A DNA stretch of 64,000 nt from Bacillus subtilis subsp. subtilis (GCA_021733645.1 JAHREJ010000014.1:28029-92028), one strand, 5' to 3'; counted from the stretch's first letter, positions 18,120 through 27,446 are shown. Made by a program: numbers and translations. The notes: a model not told the origin generated them from the letters alone.

Positions 18120-18860
18120 ATGACCTATTGCGTTGGCATCGAGGTCGACCAGGGCCTGGTCTTCGCCGCCGACACCCGGACCAACGCCTCGTTGGACGAC
18201 GTCCGGGTGCACCGCAAGCTGCACGAGTTCGAGTTTCCCGGACAGGCGGCACTGGTGATCATGGCGGCCGGCAACCTGGCGACCACCCAGCTGCTGATCT
18301 CGCGATTGCGCCGCGATGTGGAGGAGCAGCGCGAGCAGAACCTGCGCGCCTACCGCCACCTGTTCGAAGTGGCCGAGTACGTGGGCCGGGTGCTGGTCGA
18401 CAGCCAGGTCAAGGCCACCTCCCAGGACGCCGGCCACGACGGCATCGTCACCCAGGCCACCCTGATCCTGGGGGGCCAGGTCGGTGGCGAGCAGCCGGGC
18501 ATGTACATGATCTACCCGCTGGGCAATGCAATTTCCGCCTCGCCGGAGACCCCGTTCCTGCAGATCGGCGAATCCAAGTATGGCAAGCCGATCCTGGACC
18601 GCATCATCCGCGCGCAGACGCGGCTGGAAGACGCGGCACGCACGGCGATCGTGTCGCTGGATTCGACCATCCGCTCGAACCTGTCGGTGGGCCTGCCGGT
18701 GGACCTGGTGCTGATCCGCAAAGACGACCTGCGCATCAGCCAGCGCATGCGCCTGGCGGGCGACAGCCCGCTGTACGCGGAAATCCACGGCAGCTGGTCG
18801 CACAAACTGGAGCAGGCGGTGGCCAGCCTGCCGGCGTTTCCGTGGGAAACGCCGGGCTGA
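18120..18860 (+). CDS. Anbu, proteasome-like peptidase
   Basis: 246-residue Ntn-hydrolase of the Anbu (ancestral beta-subunit) family, a relative of HslV and the 20S beta subunit. The chain begins MTYCVGIEVDQGLVFAADTR, so Thr2 becomes the nucleophile after Met removal; the Asp and Lys of the Thr-Asp-Lys centre are expected further on (AADTRT, FEFPGQ region). In many bacteria it is encoded with a transglutaminase-like protein, an alpha-E protein and a circularly permuted ATP-grasp; none of these flank it here. Cytoplasmic; physiological substrates unknown. Confidence 0.9.
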   Translation: MTYCVGIEVDQGLVFAADTRTNASLDDVRVHRKLHEFEFPGQAALVIMAAGNLATTQLLISRLRRDVEEQREQNLRAYRHLFEVAEYVGRVLVDSQVKATSQDAGHDGIVTQATLILGGQVGGEQPGMYMIYPLGNAISASPETPFLQIGESKYGKPILDRIIRAQTRLEDAARTAIVSLDSTIRSNLSVGLPVDLVLIRKDDLRISQRMRLAGDSPLYAEIHGSWSHKLEQAVASLPAFPWETPG

Positions 18861-18936
18861 TGGCCTGCCGATGCGGTGCCACGCTGCGCGGTATCCACGC
18901 ATGTCGGGGATCTACGCCGGGTGTTGCCCGAACGGC

Positions 18937-20454
18937 CTACGCGGTTTCCAGCGCCTCGGCCACCGAACGGAACACCTGCTGCATTTCCAGCGGCTTGCGC
19001 AGCACGTGCACGTTGATGATCGGCGGAAACACCGCCAGTGGCACGGTGATGTCGGCTTCTTCCAGCACCAGCGCCGGGCCGCGATACCCCAGCGAGGCCA
19101 TCTCGCCCAGCAGGTGGCTGGCCGAAAGCAGCTTGGAGCCGGCATCGGCGATCACCAGCGCCGGCATGGCTTCCTGCTGCATCCAGCGCAGCGCGGCGGC
19201 GCCGTCGGAGGCCAACTGCAGGTGGTAGCCCTGGCTGGACAACGCATTGCCCAGCAGCGACAGGCGCGTGGCCTCGCCGTCCACCACCAGGATGGTCTGG
19301 CCAGCACCGGCGGCGATCGGTGCGTCAACCGCTTCGCCTTCGGCCGGCACTTCACGCATGGGCAGCAGCAGGTCAAAGCGCGTGCCGACGCCGGGCGTGC
19401 TGTCCACGTGGATGCTGCCGTGGGCGCCCTCGACGATGCGCTTGCACGAAATCAGCCCCAGGCCGGTGCCGTTGGCCTTGGTGGTGAAGAACGGGTTGAA
19501 CAGGTGCGAGAGCGTTTCGGCATCCATGCCGGTGCCTTCATCGGTCACCGAGATGCGCAACCACTCTTCCCCCGACCCGCCCGCATCAGCGGACGCGCGC
19601 AGGGTCAGGCGGCCACCGGTGGGCATGGCCTGGATCGCGTTCAACGCCAGGTTCAGCAGCACCTGCTGCAGTTCGGTGTAATTGGCATCCACGCCGAGCG
19701 CTTCATCGACCACATCCAGGTGCAGGCTGACCTTGTCGGGCAGGTTGCTGCGCAACAGCAGCTCCACGCCCTCGAACAGGTGCGCGATGCAGATGTGTTC
19801 GCTGGGCTTGCGCGAACCGCGCACGAAGGACAGCATCGATTCGGCCATTTCATGCCCGCGCCGGCCGCACTCGGCAATGATGTCGGCCAGGTGGTGCAAC
19901 TGCGGGTCTTCGGTGCGTGCCTTGAGCAGGTCCGGCATGATCAGCAGCGGCTGCAGGATGTTGCGCAGGTCATGGCTGAGGCCGGCAGCCAGCAGCGACA
20001 GGCTTTCCAGTCGCTGCGCGCGCATCAGCTCGGCTTCCACCCGTTGCCGGTCCATGGTGCTGCGCGACTCGCGTACCGCACGCGCCACCGCCGAAGGCAG
20101 GCGCGCCGGCAGGTGCTTGATGATGTAGTCGTTGGCCCCCTGGTGCAGGGCGGCCACCGCGTTTTCTTCACCCATCGTGCCGGACACGAAGATGAAGGGC
20201 ACATCGGGATGCCAGGCGCGCACGATCTGCAGCGCCTGATTGCCCGAAAACCCGGGCATGCTCAGGTCCGACAGCACGATATCCGGGGAAAAGCGCACCA
20301 GCGCGTCACGTAGTTCGCGCGCGCTCTCCACCCGCTCGAAGCTGGCTTCAAGTCCCGCATCGAGCATCTGCTCGCACATCAATTCGGCGTCCTCTGGGGA
20401 ATCTTCCACCAGCAGGACGCGCAGGTTACCCAGGGAGGGGCCAGTCAGCGGCAT
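18937..20454 (-). CDS. Hybrid sensor: REC-HisKA-HATPase-degenerate REC
   Basis: 505 residues, no membrane segment. Residues ~12-130 form a receiver (LLVEDSPEDAELM, Asp in IVLSDLSMPG). The dimerisation helix then follows with an atypical H-box (LSHDLRNILQPL, ~155-170). The ATP-binding domain has LNLALNAIQAMPTGG and DEGTGMDAETLSHLF. The C-terminal receiver-like domain (~385-500) starts LVVDGEATR, so the second acidic residue of the metal site is Gly, and LVIADAGS lacks the usual MP. It is probably not phosphorylated normally. Third gene of a coupled trio, 4 bases after the response regulator. Confidence 0.9.
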   Translation of the reverse strand: MPLTGPSLGNLRVLLVEDSPEDAELMCEQMLDAGLEASFERVESARELRDALVRFSPDIVLSDLSMPGFSGNQALQIVRAWHPDVPFIFVSGTMGEENAVAALHQGANDYIIKHLPARLPSAVARAVRESRSTMDRQRVEAELMRAQRLESLSLLAAGLSHDLRNILQPLLIMPDLLKARTEDPQLHHLADIIAECGRRGHEMAESMLSFVRGSRKPSEHICIAHLFEGVELLLRSNLPDKVSLHLDVVDEALGVDANYTELQQVLLNLALNAIQAMPTGGRLTLRASADAGGSGEEWLRISVTDEGTGMDAETLSHLFNPFFTTKANGTGLGLISCKRIVEGAHGSIHVDSTPGVGTRFDLLLPMREVPAEGEAVDAPIAAGAGQTILVVDGEATRLSLLGNALSSQGYHLQLASDGAAALRWMQQEAMPALVIADAGSKLLSASHLLGEMASLGYRGPALVLEEADITVPLAVFPPIINVHVLRKPLEMQQVFRSVAEALETA

Positions 20455-20458
20455 GGGA

Positions 20459-20899
20459 TTACTCGACTTCCGGCGCCTGGTTGATCACGGCCCAGAACTT
20501 GCCCAGGGTCTGCACCGCACCGAAGAACTGGTCCACGTCCACCGGCTTGACCACGTAAGCGTTCACGCCCATGTCCCAGCTGCGGGCCAGGTCGCTTTCT
20601 TCGCGCGAGGAGGACAGGATCACCACCGGCAGGCGCTTGAGTTCGTCGGTGTTGCGGATTTCCTTGAGGACTTCCAGGCCATCCATGCGCGGCATCTTGA
20701 TGTCCAGCAGCAGCACCGCCGGCAGGCCCTCCTCACGGTTGGCATAGGCGCCCCGGCGCAGCAGGTAATCCATCGCTTCCACGCCGTCTTCAACGTGCAC
20801 GATGGGGTTGGCCAGGCGGGCTTCTTTAAGGGCATCGACGGCCATCTCGGCGTCGGCGGGGCTGTCCTCGGCGAGGAGGATGGTGCGGAGAGCGGTCAT
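20459..20899 (-). CDS. Single-domain response regulator (Rcp1-like)
   Basis: 146-residue stand-alone receiver. The acidic pair is in LLAEDSPADAEM, the phospho-acceptor Asp in LLLDIKMPRMDGLEVL, and the switch Ser/Lys in VILSSSREESD and VVKPVDVDQF. The insertion YLLRRGAYANREEG is typical of the Rcp1/phytochrome-partner group. It has no output domain, so it likely shuttles phosphate between the two flanking kinases. The ATG overlaps the upstream kinase stop by 4 bases. Confidence 0.9.
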   Translation of the reverse strand: MTALRTILLAEDSPADAEMAVDALKEARLANPIVHVEDGVEAMDYLLRRGAYANREEGLPAVLLLDIKMPRMDGLEVLKEIRNTDELKRLPVVILSSSREESDLARSWDMGVNAYVVKPVDVDQFFGAVQTLGKFWAVINQAPEVE

Positions 20900-22713
20900 G
20901 CGGCAGAGCCTTTGTTGATTGCGTCGAGCGCAGGTGGAAGCAGGAAGTGGAAGGTGGCGCCGGCATCGACGGCCGACTCGGCCCAGATGCGGCCGCCATG
21001 TCGGGTCAACACGCGGCGCACGCTGGCCAGGCCGATGCCGGTGCCGGGATATTCACTGGCCTTGTGCAGCCGTTGGAACACACCGAACAGTTTGCCGGCG
21101 TAAGCCATGTCGAAGCCGGCACCGTTGTCGCGCACCGTGAACAGGTGGCCGCCGTCAGGCTGCAGCTGGTAATCCACCTCGATCCGGGCCGGATCGCGGT
21201 TGGAGGAATACTTGATCGCGTTGCCCAGCAGGTTCAGCCATACCTGCCGCATCATGTTCTCGTCGGAGACCAGGATCGGCAGCGGTGCGATCGTCCACTC
21301 GACCTGGCGCGGGATGCCGGTTTCCTCGGCCTCGCTCTGCAGGTTCGCATCGAGCATGGCACGGGTGTCGGCCACCAGCGACTGCATATCCACCGCCTGC
21401 ATGCGCATCGCCGCGCGGCCCAGGCGCGAATACACCAGCAGGTCATCGATCAGCGCGGCCATGCGCCGCGCCGAATTGGAGATCACGCCCAGGTAGTGCA
21501 GCGACTTCTCATCGGCGCTCTCGCCCAGGTGGCGGGTGAGCTTGTCGGAGAAGCCGGCCACGTGGCGCAGCGGCGCGCGCAGGTCGTGGGAGACCGAGTA
21601 GCTGAAGGCCTCCAGCTCGCGATTCACCTCCGACACCTGCTCGACCTTGCCTTCCAGCTGCCGGTTCAGTTCTTCCACACGCTGCTGTACCGCACGCTGC
21701 ACGGTCACATCGCTGACCGTCATCAGCACCACTTCGTCGTCCTTGTCGGGCAACGGCATGCGCCGGGCATTGATCAGCATGGTGCGCACCTGGTCATCGG
21801 CGGTGCGTTGTTCGTGTTCGTAATCCCACAGCTCGCGGCCGCGCAGCAGCACGTCGATCAGGCGCTGACGCACCACCGCATCGCGCCAGGCACCGTCACC
21901 GATGCTGTCCAGCGTGCGGATCTCGGTACTGCCTTCGTCCAGGCCGTAAAGCTCGGCGAATGCCGGGTTGTGCAGCTGCACCTTGAGTTCGCGGTCAAGC
22001 AGTACGATCGGCTCGCGCACCGTGTGCAGCACCGACGCCGCCCGGGCGGCCGAGCGCAGCGAGGCGCGCTCGGCAAACGCGCGATGGCCGATCTGGCGAT
22101 GCAGCAACCACAACACCAGGCCCAGCAGCGACAACTGCACCAGCAACGCGGTCCACGACACGAACTCGCCCTGGCGCTGCTGCTGCTGGAAGATCGCATT
22201 GCGCTCCTCCAGCAGCTTTTCTTCGCTGGCCTGCAGTTCCTCGATGAGGCTGCGGATCGGGTAGCGCGTGGTCAGGTCCTGGACCAGCTCGCGCTGGTCG
22301 GCGTTCGGCGAGGTCTTGGCCAACTGCTTGGCCACCTCCATGCGGCGCTCGACCATCGACTGGATGCGGCCGATGCGGACCAGCTGCTCGGGATTGTCGC
22401 GGGTCAGCTCGGCCAGCCGCGCCATGCGCAAGGGGATGTCGCGGGCCTGGCCAAGCCGTTCGCGCAGGCCCGGCGCATCGATGCCCTTGGACATCGTCAA
22501 GGCCGCCGATTCCACGTCGCGCACGTCGGCCTGCAACTGGTACACCGCCACCCCGACATCCTGGGTGTGGGTGACCCAGCGCATCGCCTGGACGTTGTCT
22601 TCGGACAGTTTGCGCAGGGTCAGCCACGGCACCACGATGATCGCCGCCGCGGCCAATGCCAGTGCCGGCAAACGCCAGCGATCCCAGATTTCATCACTGA
22701 AAACCAGCGCCAT
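20896..22713 (-). CDS. Membrane sensor histidine kinase (CHASE3-like, PAS)
   Basis: 605 residues. TM1 ~15-33, a ~150-residue helical periplasmic segment of CHASE3 type, TM2 ~187-205 (WTALLVQLSLLGLVLWLLHR), a PAS domain (~225-340: REPIVLLDRELKVQLHNPAF), a coiled linker, HisKA with FSYSVSHDLRAPLRHVAGFS, and HATPase (LNLLGNAIKYSSNRDP, DNGAGFDMAYAGKLFGVFQR). The signal is unknown. First gene of the phosphorelay; the 223-bp upstream gap carries A/T-rich sequence suitable for a promoter. Confidence 0.9.
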   Translation of the reverse strand: MALVFSDEIWDRWRLPALALAAAAIIVVPWLTLRKLSEDNVQAMRWVTHTQDVGVAVYQLQADVRDVESAALTMSKGIDAPGLRERLGQARDIPLRMARLAELTRDNPEQLVRIGRIQSMVERRMEVAKQLAKTSPNADQRELVQDLTTRYPIRSLIEELQASEEKLLEERNAIFQQQQRQGEFVSWTALLVQLSLLGLVLWLLHRQIGHRAFAERASLRSAARAASVLHTVREPIVLLDRELKVQLHNPAFAELYGLDEGSTEIRTLDSIGDGAWRDAVVRQRLIDVLLRGRELWDYEHEQRTADDQVRTMLINARRMPLPDKDDEVVLMTVSDVTVQRAVQQRVEELNRQLEGKVEQVSEVNRELEAFSYSVSHDLRAPLRHVAGFSDKLTRHLGESADEKSLHYLGVISNSARRMAALIDDLLVYSRLGRAAMRMQAVDMQSLVADTRAMLDANLQSEAEETGIPRQVEWTIAPLPILVSDENMMRQVWLNLLGNAIKYSSNRDPARIEVDYQLQPDGGHLFTVRDNGAGFDMAYAGKLFGVFQRLHKASEYPGTGIGLASVRRVLTRHGGRIWAESAVDAGATFHFLLPPALDAINKGSAA

Positions 22714-22885
22714 AGTCCCTCTTCAGCTTGCGGTGCCGTTTCCGGCGGTGGCCCTGTCGCGGCAGCCTCGGCTTCCCTGGCACGCCGACGCGGGCGAAGC
22801 GGTCAATATACCGCAGCGCATTGTGAATACGACTGGACTTATTTTCTGAACAGTTTAGAAAAGGGCCGGGCGCGGCGCGCGCATC

Positions 22886-22915
22886 AAAAAGGGCGCGCCC
22901 GAAGGCGCGCCCTTT
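22886..22915 (-). terminator. Intrinsic terminator of the BON gene
   Basis: A 12-bp perfect stem (AAAGGGCGCGCC, loop TTCG on the minus strand) followed by a T-run, 22 bases past the stop of the BON gene. Confidence 0.85.
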
Positions 22916-22936
22916 GGATCATCCAACAGGCTGGCT

Positions 22937-23314
22937 TCAGCGCTTGGCAGACGCAGCGGCAACCTTCAGGCCGGTCGCATCGACGCGCTTCACGCCCTTG
23001 ATGCCCTTGGTCACACGGACCGCCTTGTCATGCTCGGCCTGGCTGGCCACGGTGCCGGTCAGGGTGACCACACCGTTGACCGTTTCCACCTTCACTTCGG
23101 TGCCCGGCACGTTCTTGCTGGTGAGCAGGTCGGTCTTGACCTTGGTGGTGATCCAGCTGTCGGTCACCGGCTCGGCCGAATCATGCGTGTCGGCGTGGGT
23201 CATCGCCGCATGATCGGTGGCCTTGGGCGGGTCCTTGGCCATGGCCGACGACGTGCCCAGCACCATGCCGAGGGCCAGCGAAGCAGCAAGCAGATTACGG
23301 GTCGTGTTGGTCAT
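22937..23314 (-). CDS. BON-domain periplasmic protein
   Basis: 125 residues. A signal peptide ends near SSAMA (~30). One BON domain spans ~50-115 (SWITTKVKTDLLTSKNV, VKVETVNGVVTLTGTV, A..VTKGIKGVKRV). BON proteins such as OsmY and Kbp bind lipids or stabilise the envelope under osmotic stress. The start is fixed by AAGGAGA 8 bases upstream of MTNTTRNLL; longer frames lack a leader. Own promoter and terminator, so monocistronic. Confidence 0.88.
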   Translation of the reverse strand: MTNTTRNLLAASLALGMVLGTSSAMAKDPPKATDHAAMTHADTHDSAEPVTDSWITTKVKTDLLTSKNVPGTEVKVETVNGVVTLTGTVASQAEHDKAVRVTKGIKGVKRVDATGLKVAAASAKR

Positions 23315-23483
23315 GTGCGGTGTCTCCTTGGGTGTGTGGCCAGTCTCGTGGCAGGCCCGTGTTCGCCACGTCGGCAAGACATCACGTCGCCGTGAACCGC
23401 TCAGGTTCATCGAGAACCATTCATGTTTCCGCGCTGCAGCAACAGCCGCTACGCTGGTCACCCTCCCCTTACTGGCACTCACC

Positions 23484-24527
23484 ATGACCACGGCACTGCA
23501 GGTGGGATTGATCGGCTACGGGCTGGCCGGCAGCGTTTTCCACGCGCCGCTGATCCAGCACACCGCCGGCCTGGCGCTGCACAGCATCGCCAGCTCGCAG
23601 CGCGACCGGCTGCTGCGCAGCTTCACCGATGTACGCATCCATGCCCGCCCGCGCGAACTGTTGGACGACCCGGCGCTGGACGCGGTGGTCATCGCAGCCC
23701 CCAACGCCGACCATGCCCCGCTGGCGATCGCCGCGCTGCAGGCCGGCAAGCACGTCCTGGTGGACAAGCCGTTCGCCCTGGACGTGGCACAGGCCGAGGC
23801 CATACTGCAGGCCGCCGACGAGGCCGGGCGGGTGGTGTCGGTGTTCCAGAACCGGCGATTCGATGCAGACTTCCTCACCCTTCAGCAGCTGCTGGCCGAT
23901 GGCGTACTGGGCGAGGTGGCCGAATGCCATTCGCACTTCGACCGCTATCGCCCGCAGGTGCGCGATCGCTGGCGCGAAAGCGATGCGCCCGGTGCCGGCT
24001 TGTGGATGGACCTGGGGCCACACCTGCTCGACCAGATGCTGCAGTTGTTCGGCTGGCCGCAGGCGATCAGCGCCGACCTGATGGCCCAACGCGAAGGCGC
24101 ACGCAGCGACGATTACTTCCATGCGGTGCTGCACTACCCGCGGCATCGCGCCATCGTGCATGCCGGCTCGCTGGTGGCCGCCACCACCCCGCGCTTCACC
24201 GTGCACGGCAGCGCTGGCAGCTACCTCAAGCAGGGCCGCGATGTACAGGAAGATCAACTGCGCGATGGCATCGCCCCGGGGGCGCCGGGCTGGGGGCTGG
24301 ACCCGGTGCACGGCCAGCGGGTGACGGTGGATGCCGACGGCCACCCCCACCACGCCAGCGTGGACAACGCACAGGGCGACTACCGACGCCTGTACGCCGC
24401 CTTCCGCGATGCGATGCACGGCGTGGGCGAGGCGACGGTGAGCACGCGCGAGGCCATGCAGGTGATGCGACTGCTGGAGGCGGGCAGGCACAGTGCGCGC
24501 AGCGGCCAGCGCATCGCGCTGGCGTGA
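23484..24527 (+). CDS. Gfo/Idh/MocA-family oxidoreductase
   Basis: 347-residue NAD(P)-dependent sugar or cyclitol dehydrogenase. The Rossmann loop is GLIGYGLAGSVFHAPL (8-23). The catalytic-lysine motif appears as LVDKPFALDVAQAEAIL, and HFDRYRPQVRDRW and WMDLGPHLLDQM are in the substrate domain. This matches the YdgJ/YhhX-like subgroup; substrate unknown. The ATG at 23484 is chosen because the Rossmann fold starts at once; an upstream open frame would run through the BON promoter. Ends convergent with gnd over a hairpin (24535-24557). Confidence 0.85.
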   Translation: MTTALQVGLIGYGLAGSVFHAPLIQHTAGLALHSIASSQRDRLLRSFTDVRIHARPRELLDDPALDAVVIAAPNADHAPLAIAALQAGKHVLVDKPFALDVAQAEAILQAADEAGRVVSVFQNRRFDADFLTLQQLLADGVLGEVAECHSHFDRYRPQVRDRWRESDAPGAGLWMDLGPHLLDQMLQLFGWPQAISADLMAQREGARSDDYFHAVLHYPRHRAIVHAGSLVAATTPRFTVHGSAGSYLKQGRDVQEDQLRDGIAPGAPGWGLDPVHGQRVTVDADGHPHHASVDNAQGDYRRLYAAFRDAMHGVGEATVSTREAMQVMRLLEAGRHSARSGQRIALA

Positions 24528-24534
24528 ACCCGGC

Positions 24535-24557
24535 GCATCCACCCGTCCGGTGGATGC
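24535..24557. terminator. Hairpin between convergent oxidoreductase and gnd genes
   Basis: Nine-bp stem GCATCCACC/GGTGGATGC with a CGTCC loop, extended by AACCC/GGGTT-like flanks. No T-run; candidate bidirectional 3' structure. Confidence 0.45.
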
Positions 24558-24585
24558 GGGGTTGAACGGCGCGCGGGCGCCGCGG

Positions 24586-25491
24586 TTACTTCATTTTGAT
24601 GGCGTGGCCGCCGAATTCATTGCGCATCGCCGACAGCAGGCGGTCACTGAAGGAATTCTTCTCGCGCGAGCGCAGCCGCTCCAGCAACGACAGGGTGATC
24701 ACCGGGGCGGGTACGTCCAGATCGATCGCCTCGGCGACGGTCCAGCGGCCTTCGCCGGAATCCTCCACGTACGGGGCGATGCCCTCCAGCTGCGGATTGC
24801 GACCGAGCGCATCGGCGCTCAGGTCCAGCAACCACGACCGCACCACGCTGCCGTGCTGCCAGGCCTTTGCCACCTGGGCCAGGTCCAGGTTGAAATCGGT
24901 CTTGTGCTGCATCAACGCAAAGCCTTCGGCGTAGGCCTGCATCATGCCGTACTCGATGCCGTTGTGGACCATCTTGCAGAAGTGGCCAGCGCCGCTCGGA
25001 CCCGCATGCACCCAGCCACGGTCCTGGCCCGGCGCCAGCGTGCGGAAGATCGCACCCACCTGCTCCACCGCCGCCGCCTCGCCCCCGATCATCAGGCTGT
25101 AGCCTTCCTGCAGGCCCCACACGCCACCGCTGGTGCCGCAGTCGATGTAGGTCACGCTCTCGCCCTGCAGCTGTTCGGCGCGGCGCATGGAATCCTTGTA
25201 GTACGAGTTGCCGCCGTCGATCACCACATCGCCTTCGGACAGATGCGGGGACAGCGCGGCCAGGGTCTGGTCGACCACCTCGCCGGCCGGCACCATCAGC
25301 CACACCACGCGCGGCACCGGCAGCGCTGCCAGCGCATCGGCAACCGAGGCACTGACCTCGAAACCACGCTGGGCCGCGCTCGCGCGCGCGCCTTCACCGG
25401 GATCCACGCCGATCACCCGATGGCCGCCGCGATGCAGGCGTTCGGCCATGTTGGCCCCCATCTTTCCCAAGCCGATCATTGCAATGTCCAT
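24586..25491 (-). CDS. gnd: 6-phosphogluconate dehydrogenase, decarboxylating (short form)
   Basis: 301 residues, the short class (GntZ/YqeC type) that lacks the long C-terminal region of E. coli Gnd. NAD(P) loop GLGKMGANMAERL (7-19), DGGNSYYKDSMRRAE, the substrate signature IDCGTSGGVWGLQEG, and catalytic Lys in GAGHFCKMVHNGIEYG. Makes ribulose-5-P. The ATG follows AAGGTGATCG. It starts 19 bases after the secreted hypothetical gene and may share its transcript. Confidence 0.92.
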   Translation of the reverse strand: MDIAMIGLGKMGANMAERLHRGGHRVIGVDPGEGARASAAQRGFEVSASVADALAALPVPRVVWLMVPAGEVVDQTLAALSPHLSEGDVVIDGGNSYYKDSMRRAEQLQGESVTYIDCGTSGGVWGLQEGYSLMIGGEAAAVEQVGAIFRTLAPGQDRGWVHAGPSGAGHFCKMVHNGIEYGMMQAYAEGFALMQHKTDFNLDLAQVAKAWQHGSVVRSWLLDLSADALGRNPQLEGIAPYVEDSGEGRWTVAEAIDLDVPAPVITLSLLERLRSREKNSFSDRLLSAMRNEFGGHAIKMK

Positions 25492-25510
25492 CGATCACCT
25501 TCCAAACGTG

Positions 25511-26785
25511 TCAGTTGTGTTGCGGGGATGCTGCCGGCGGGGAATCGCACTGGCGAAGGCGTGCGTCGATCCAGCGACGGTACAGCGTGGTGTGCAGGTT
25601 GTGCAGGCCCAGTTCGAAGGCAAACGGCGTGCGCGGATTGCGGTCGAGCAGGCGGGCGATGTGATATCCAACAGGACGTATACCGCGAGGATGCACGTAA
25701 ATCACGAACCCCTGGTAGAACGGATCGTCCAGCAGCGCGTCCAGTTCGGCCAGCAGGGGTTTCTGCTCCGGCGGCAGTGCGTTGCGCCAGACCGGATCGC
25801 GCGCCACCAGCAGCCGCTCGAAGCGGCGCGGCCCCGGCCCCGGCATCTGCCGGGCCAGCGCCCAGATGCGCCGGTTGAGGGCATCGTAATGCGCAAAGCC
25901 GGCGTGTGCGCGCAGGGCGCGCGCGGCAGCGTCGCTGACATCGACCACGACGAAGTTCTCGGCCTGGTTGTTGATGTCGTCCAGGTAGCGCTTGTCGAAC
26001 ACGTGCTCGATGAAGCCGGGTACGCCAACGAATGCCTGCCGCCCCAGGCGCGCGGTTTTCACGGCCTTGCCATCGGCAAAGAAGTCACCGGCATGCTCGC
26101 CCAACAGGATGCTGTCGGTGTCGTGCAGGGTCAGGAAGGTGCCGATGGACAGCTCGCCAGGGCTGAACTCACGATCGAACGCAGCATCGCCGTACAGCTC
26201 GCGCTGGGTGGCCAGTTGCGCCACCTGGCGCCCGACGCCGCATTCGGTACGCACCCGGCCGTCGTAGAAGTGCTGCAGCGCGTTGCTGTTGCCCGCTGCG
26301 GGCTGGTAGCCACGGCCGAAACTGCGGAAGCGCTGCCAGCCCTGCGCCTTCGCGCCGCCCGCACCGAACCCGATCCAGCCCAGTTGCAGCGCCGAGAAGC
26401 GGTAGCCGGGATTGTCCTGCAGCTGGGTGGTGGCCCGCCGGGTCGCCTGGCCCAGCCGGAAGGCATAGGCGCACACCGTGGCAGGGTCTTCCAGCAGGTC
26501 GGCCATGAACGCCGTGCGTTGCGCCGGTGTCCACGCCTGGGGTAGCTGCACGCGCAGGTCACCGGCGCGCTGCGACTGGCGCAGGTCGGCACGTTCGCAG
26601 ACCGGGCCAGCGTGCACCTGCGCGGTCGCTACCGGTGCGTCGCTGAAGCGCCAGCCCAGTTCCTCCAGCAGCGGCTGCACGCACGGCGACGGCGCGGCGG
26701 TGGCGGCCGAGGCCAGCCCGGCGCATGCCCAGGCAACCAGCCCCTGCCAGCGGCGGCGCGGCCTGTTGATCGTGGAAGGCGGCAC
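25511..26785 (-). CDS. Secreted protein of unknown function
   Basis: 424 residues beginning at GTG. A basic N-terminus (RPRRRW) and a hydrophobic stretch ending in ATAAPS form a signal peptide. The mature part is rich in aromatic and charged residues, with motifs such as ALQLGWIGFGAGGAKAQGW and NLHTTLYRRWIDARLRQC. I do not recognise the family, and no catalytic motif stands out. Lies 13 bases after the DUF2242 lipoprotein gene and 19 before gnd, so the three may be an operon. No better start codon is in frame. Confidence 0.7.
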   Translation of the reverse strand: MPPSTINRPRRRWQGLVAWACAGLASAATAAPSPCVQPLLEELGWRFSDAPVATAQVHAGPVCERADLRQSQRAGDLRVQLPQAWTPAQRTAFMADLLEDPATVCAYAFRLGQATRRATTQLQDNPGYRFSALQLGWIGFGAGGAKAQGWQRFRSFGRGYQPAAGNSNALQHFYDGRVRTECGVGRQVAQLATQRELYGDAAFDREFSPGELSIGTFLTLHDTDSILLGEHAGDFFADGKAVKTARLGRQAFVGVPGFIEHVFDKRYLDDINNQAENFVVVDVSDAAARALRAHAGFAHYDALNRRIWALARQMPGPGPRRFERLLVARDPVWRNALPPEQKPLLAELDALLDDPFYQGFVIYVHPRGIRPVGYHIARLLDRNPRTPFAFELGLHNLHTTLYRRWIDARLRQCDSPPAASPQHN

Positions 26786-26798
26786 GCTGCGCGCCGGG

Positions 26799-27446
26799 TC
26801 AGTGGGTGGGCACCGGGGTGTCGGCTGCCGGCGCTACGGCCGGCTCGGGCACCGCTGCGGGCGGCGCGGCAGCCGGCGCAGGGGCGGGAGCGGGCTCGGG
26901 CACTACCGCAGGCGGCGGCGCAGGCTCGCCCGGCACGGGCGGCAGGTACTGCTGCAGGCGATCGAAGAAGCGGCGGTAGAACTGCGCGTCCTGCACGGTA
27001 CTGCTGGCCACTTTCACCAGTGAATCATCGTTGCTGCCGAACGGCAGCGATACCGATCCAAGCGCACCGACCCCGACACTGGCCGAGGTGGGGCTCTTCT
27101 TGAGGGCATAACGGTCCTGCACCGCGCTGACGAACACCAGCGACTGGTCACCGCGCGGTGCGCAGGAAATGCGTAGCACCAACTGTTCGTGCTCGTCATC
27201 GCGGGGCTGGAAATTCTTGTTGCCCTCCACCGCGGCTGTATCGGCGCGCGCGATCGCATAGCCCTGACTGAGCAGGGTACGGCGTGCGGCCTCGCAGGCC
27301 TGCGCCGGTGCACCGGGTACGGTGCGCGAGTAGGTGTCGCCGGAATCGAACGACTCACGGATCAGGCTGCTGTCGGCGGCACGGCCGCCGCAGGCGCTGA
27401 GCGAGACGGCCAACAGGCCCGCCGGGATTGCGTGGGACAGGCGCAT
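26799..27446 (-). CDS. DUF2242-type lipoprotein
   Basis: 215 residues. Lipobox LSAC (Cys19) after a short hydrophobic leader. The globular part (~30-160) contains TVPGAPAQACEAARRTLLSQ and RISCAPRGDQSLVFVSAVQD. The last ~50 residues are a Pro/Ala-rich tail (APAPAAAPPAAVPEPAVAPA). Family function unknown. The start MRLSHAIPAG follows AGGAGC; a longer frame to 27527 lacks support. The gap to prc holds a SMAG palindrome and a hairpin. Confidence 0.8.
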   Translation of the reverse strand: MRLSHAIPAGLLAVSLSACGGRAADSSLIRESFDSGDTYSRTVPGAPAQACEAARRTLLSQGYAIARADTAAVEGNKNFQPRDDEHEQLVLRISCAPRGDQSLVFVSAVQDRYALKKSPTSASVGVGALGSVSLPFGSNDDSLVKVASSTVQDAQFYRRFFDRLQQYLPPVPGEPAPPPAVVPEPAPAPAPAAAPPAAVPEPAVAPAADTPVPTH

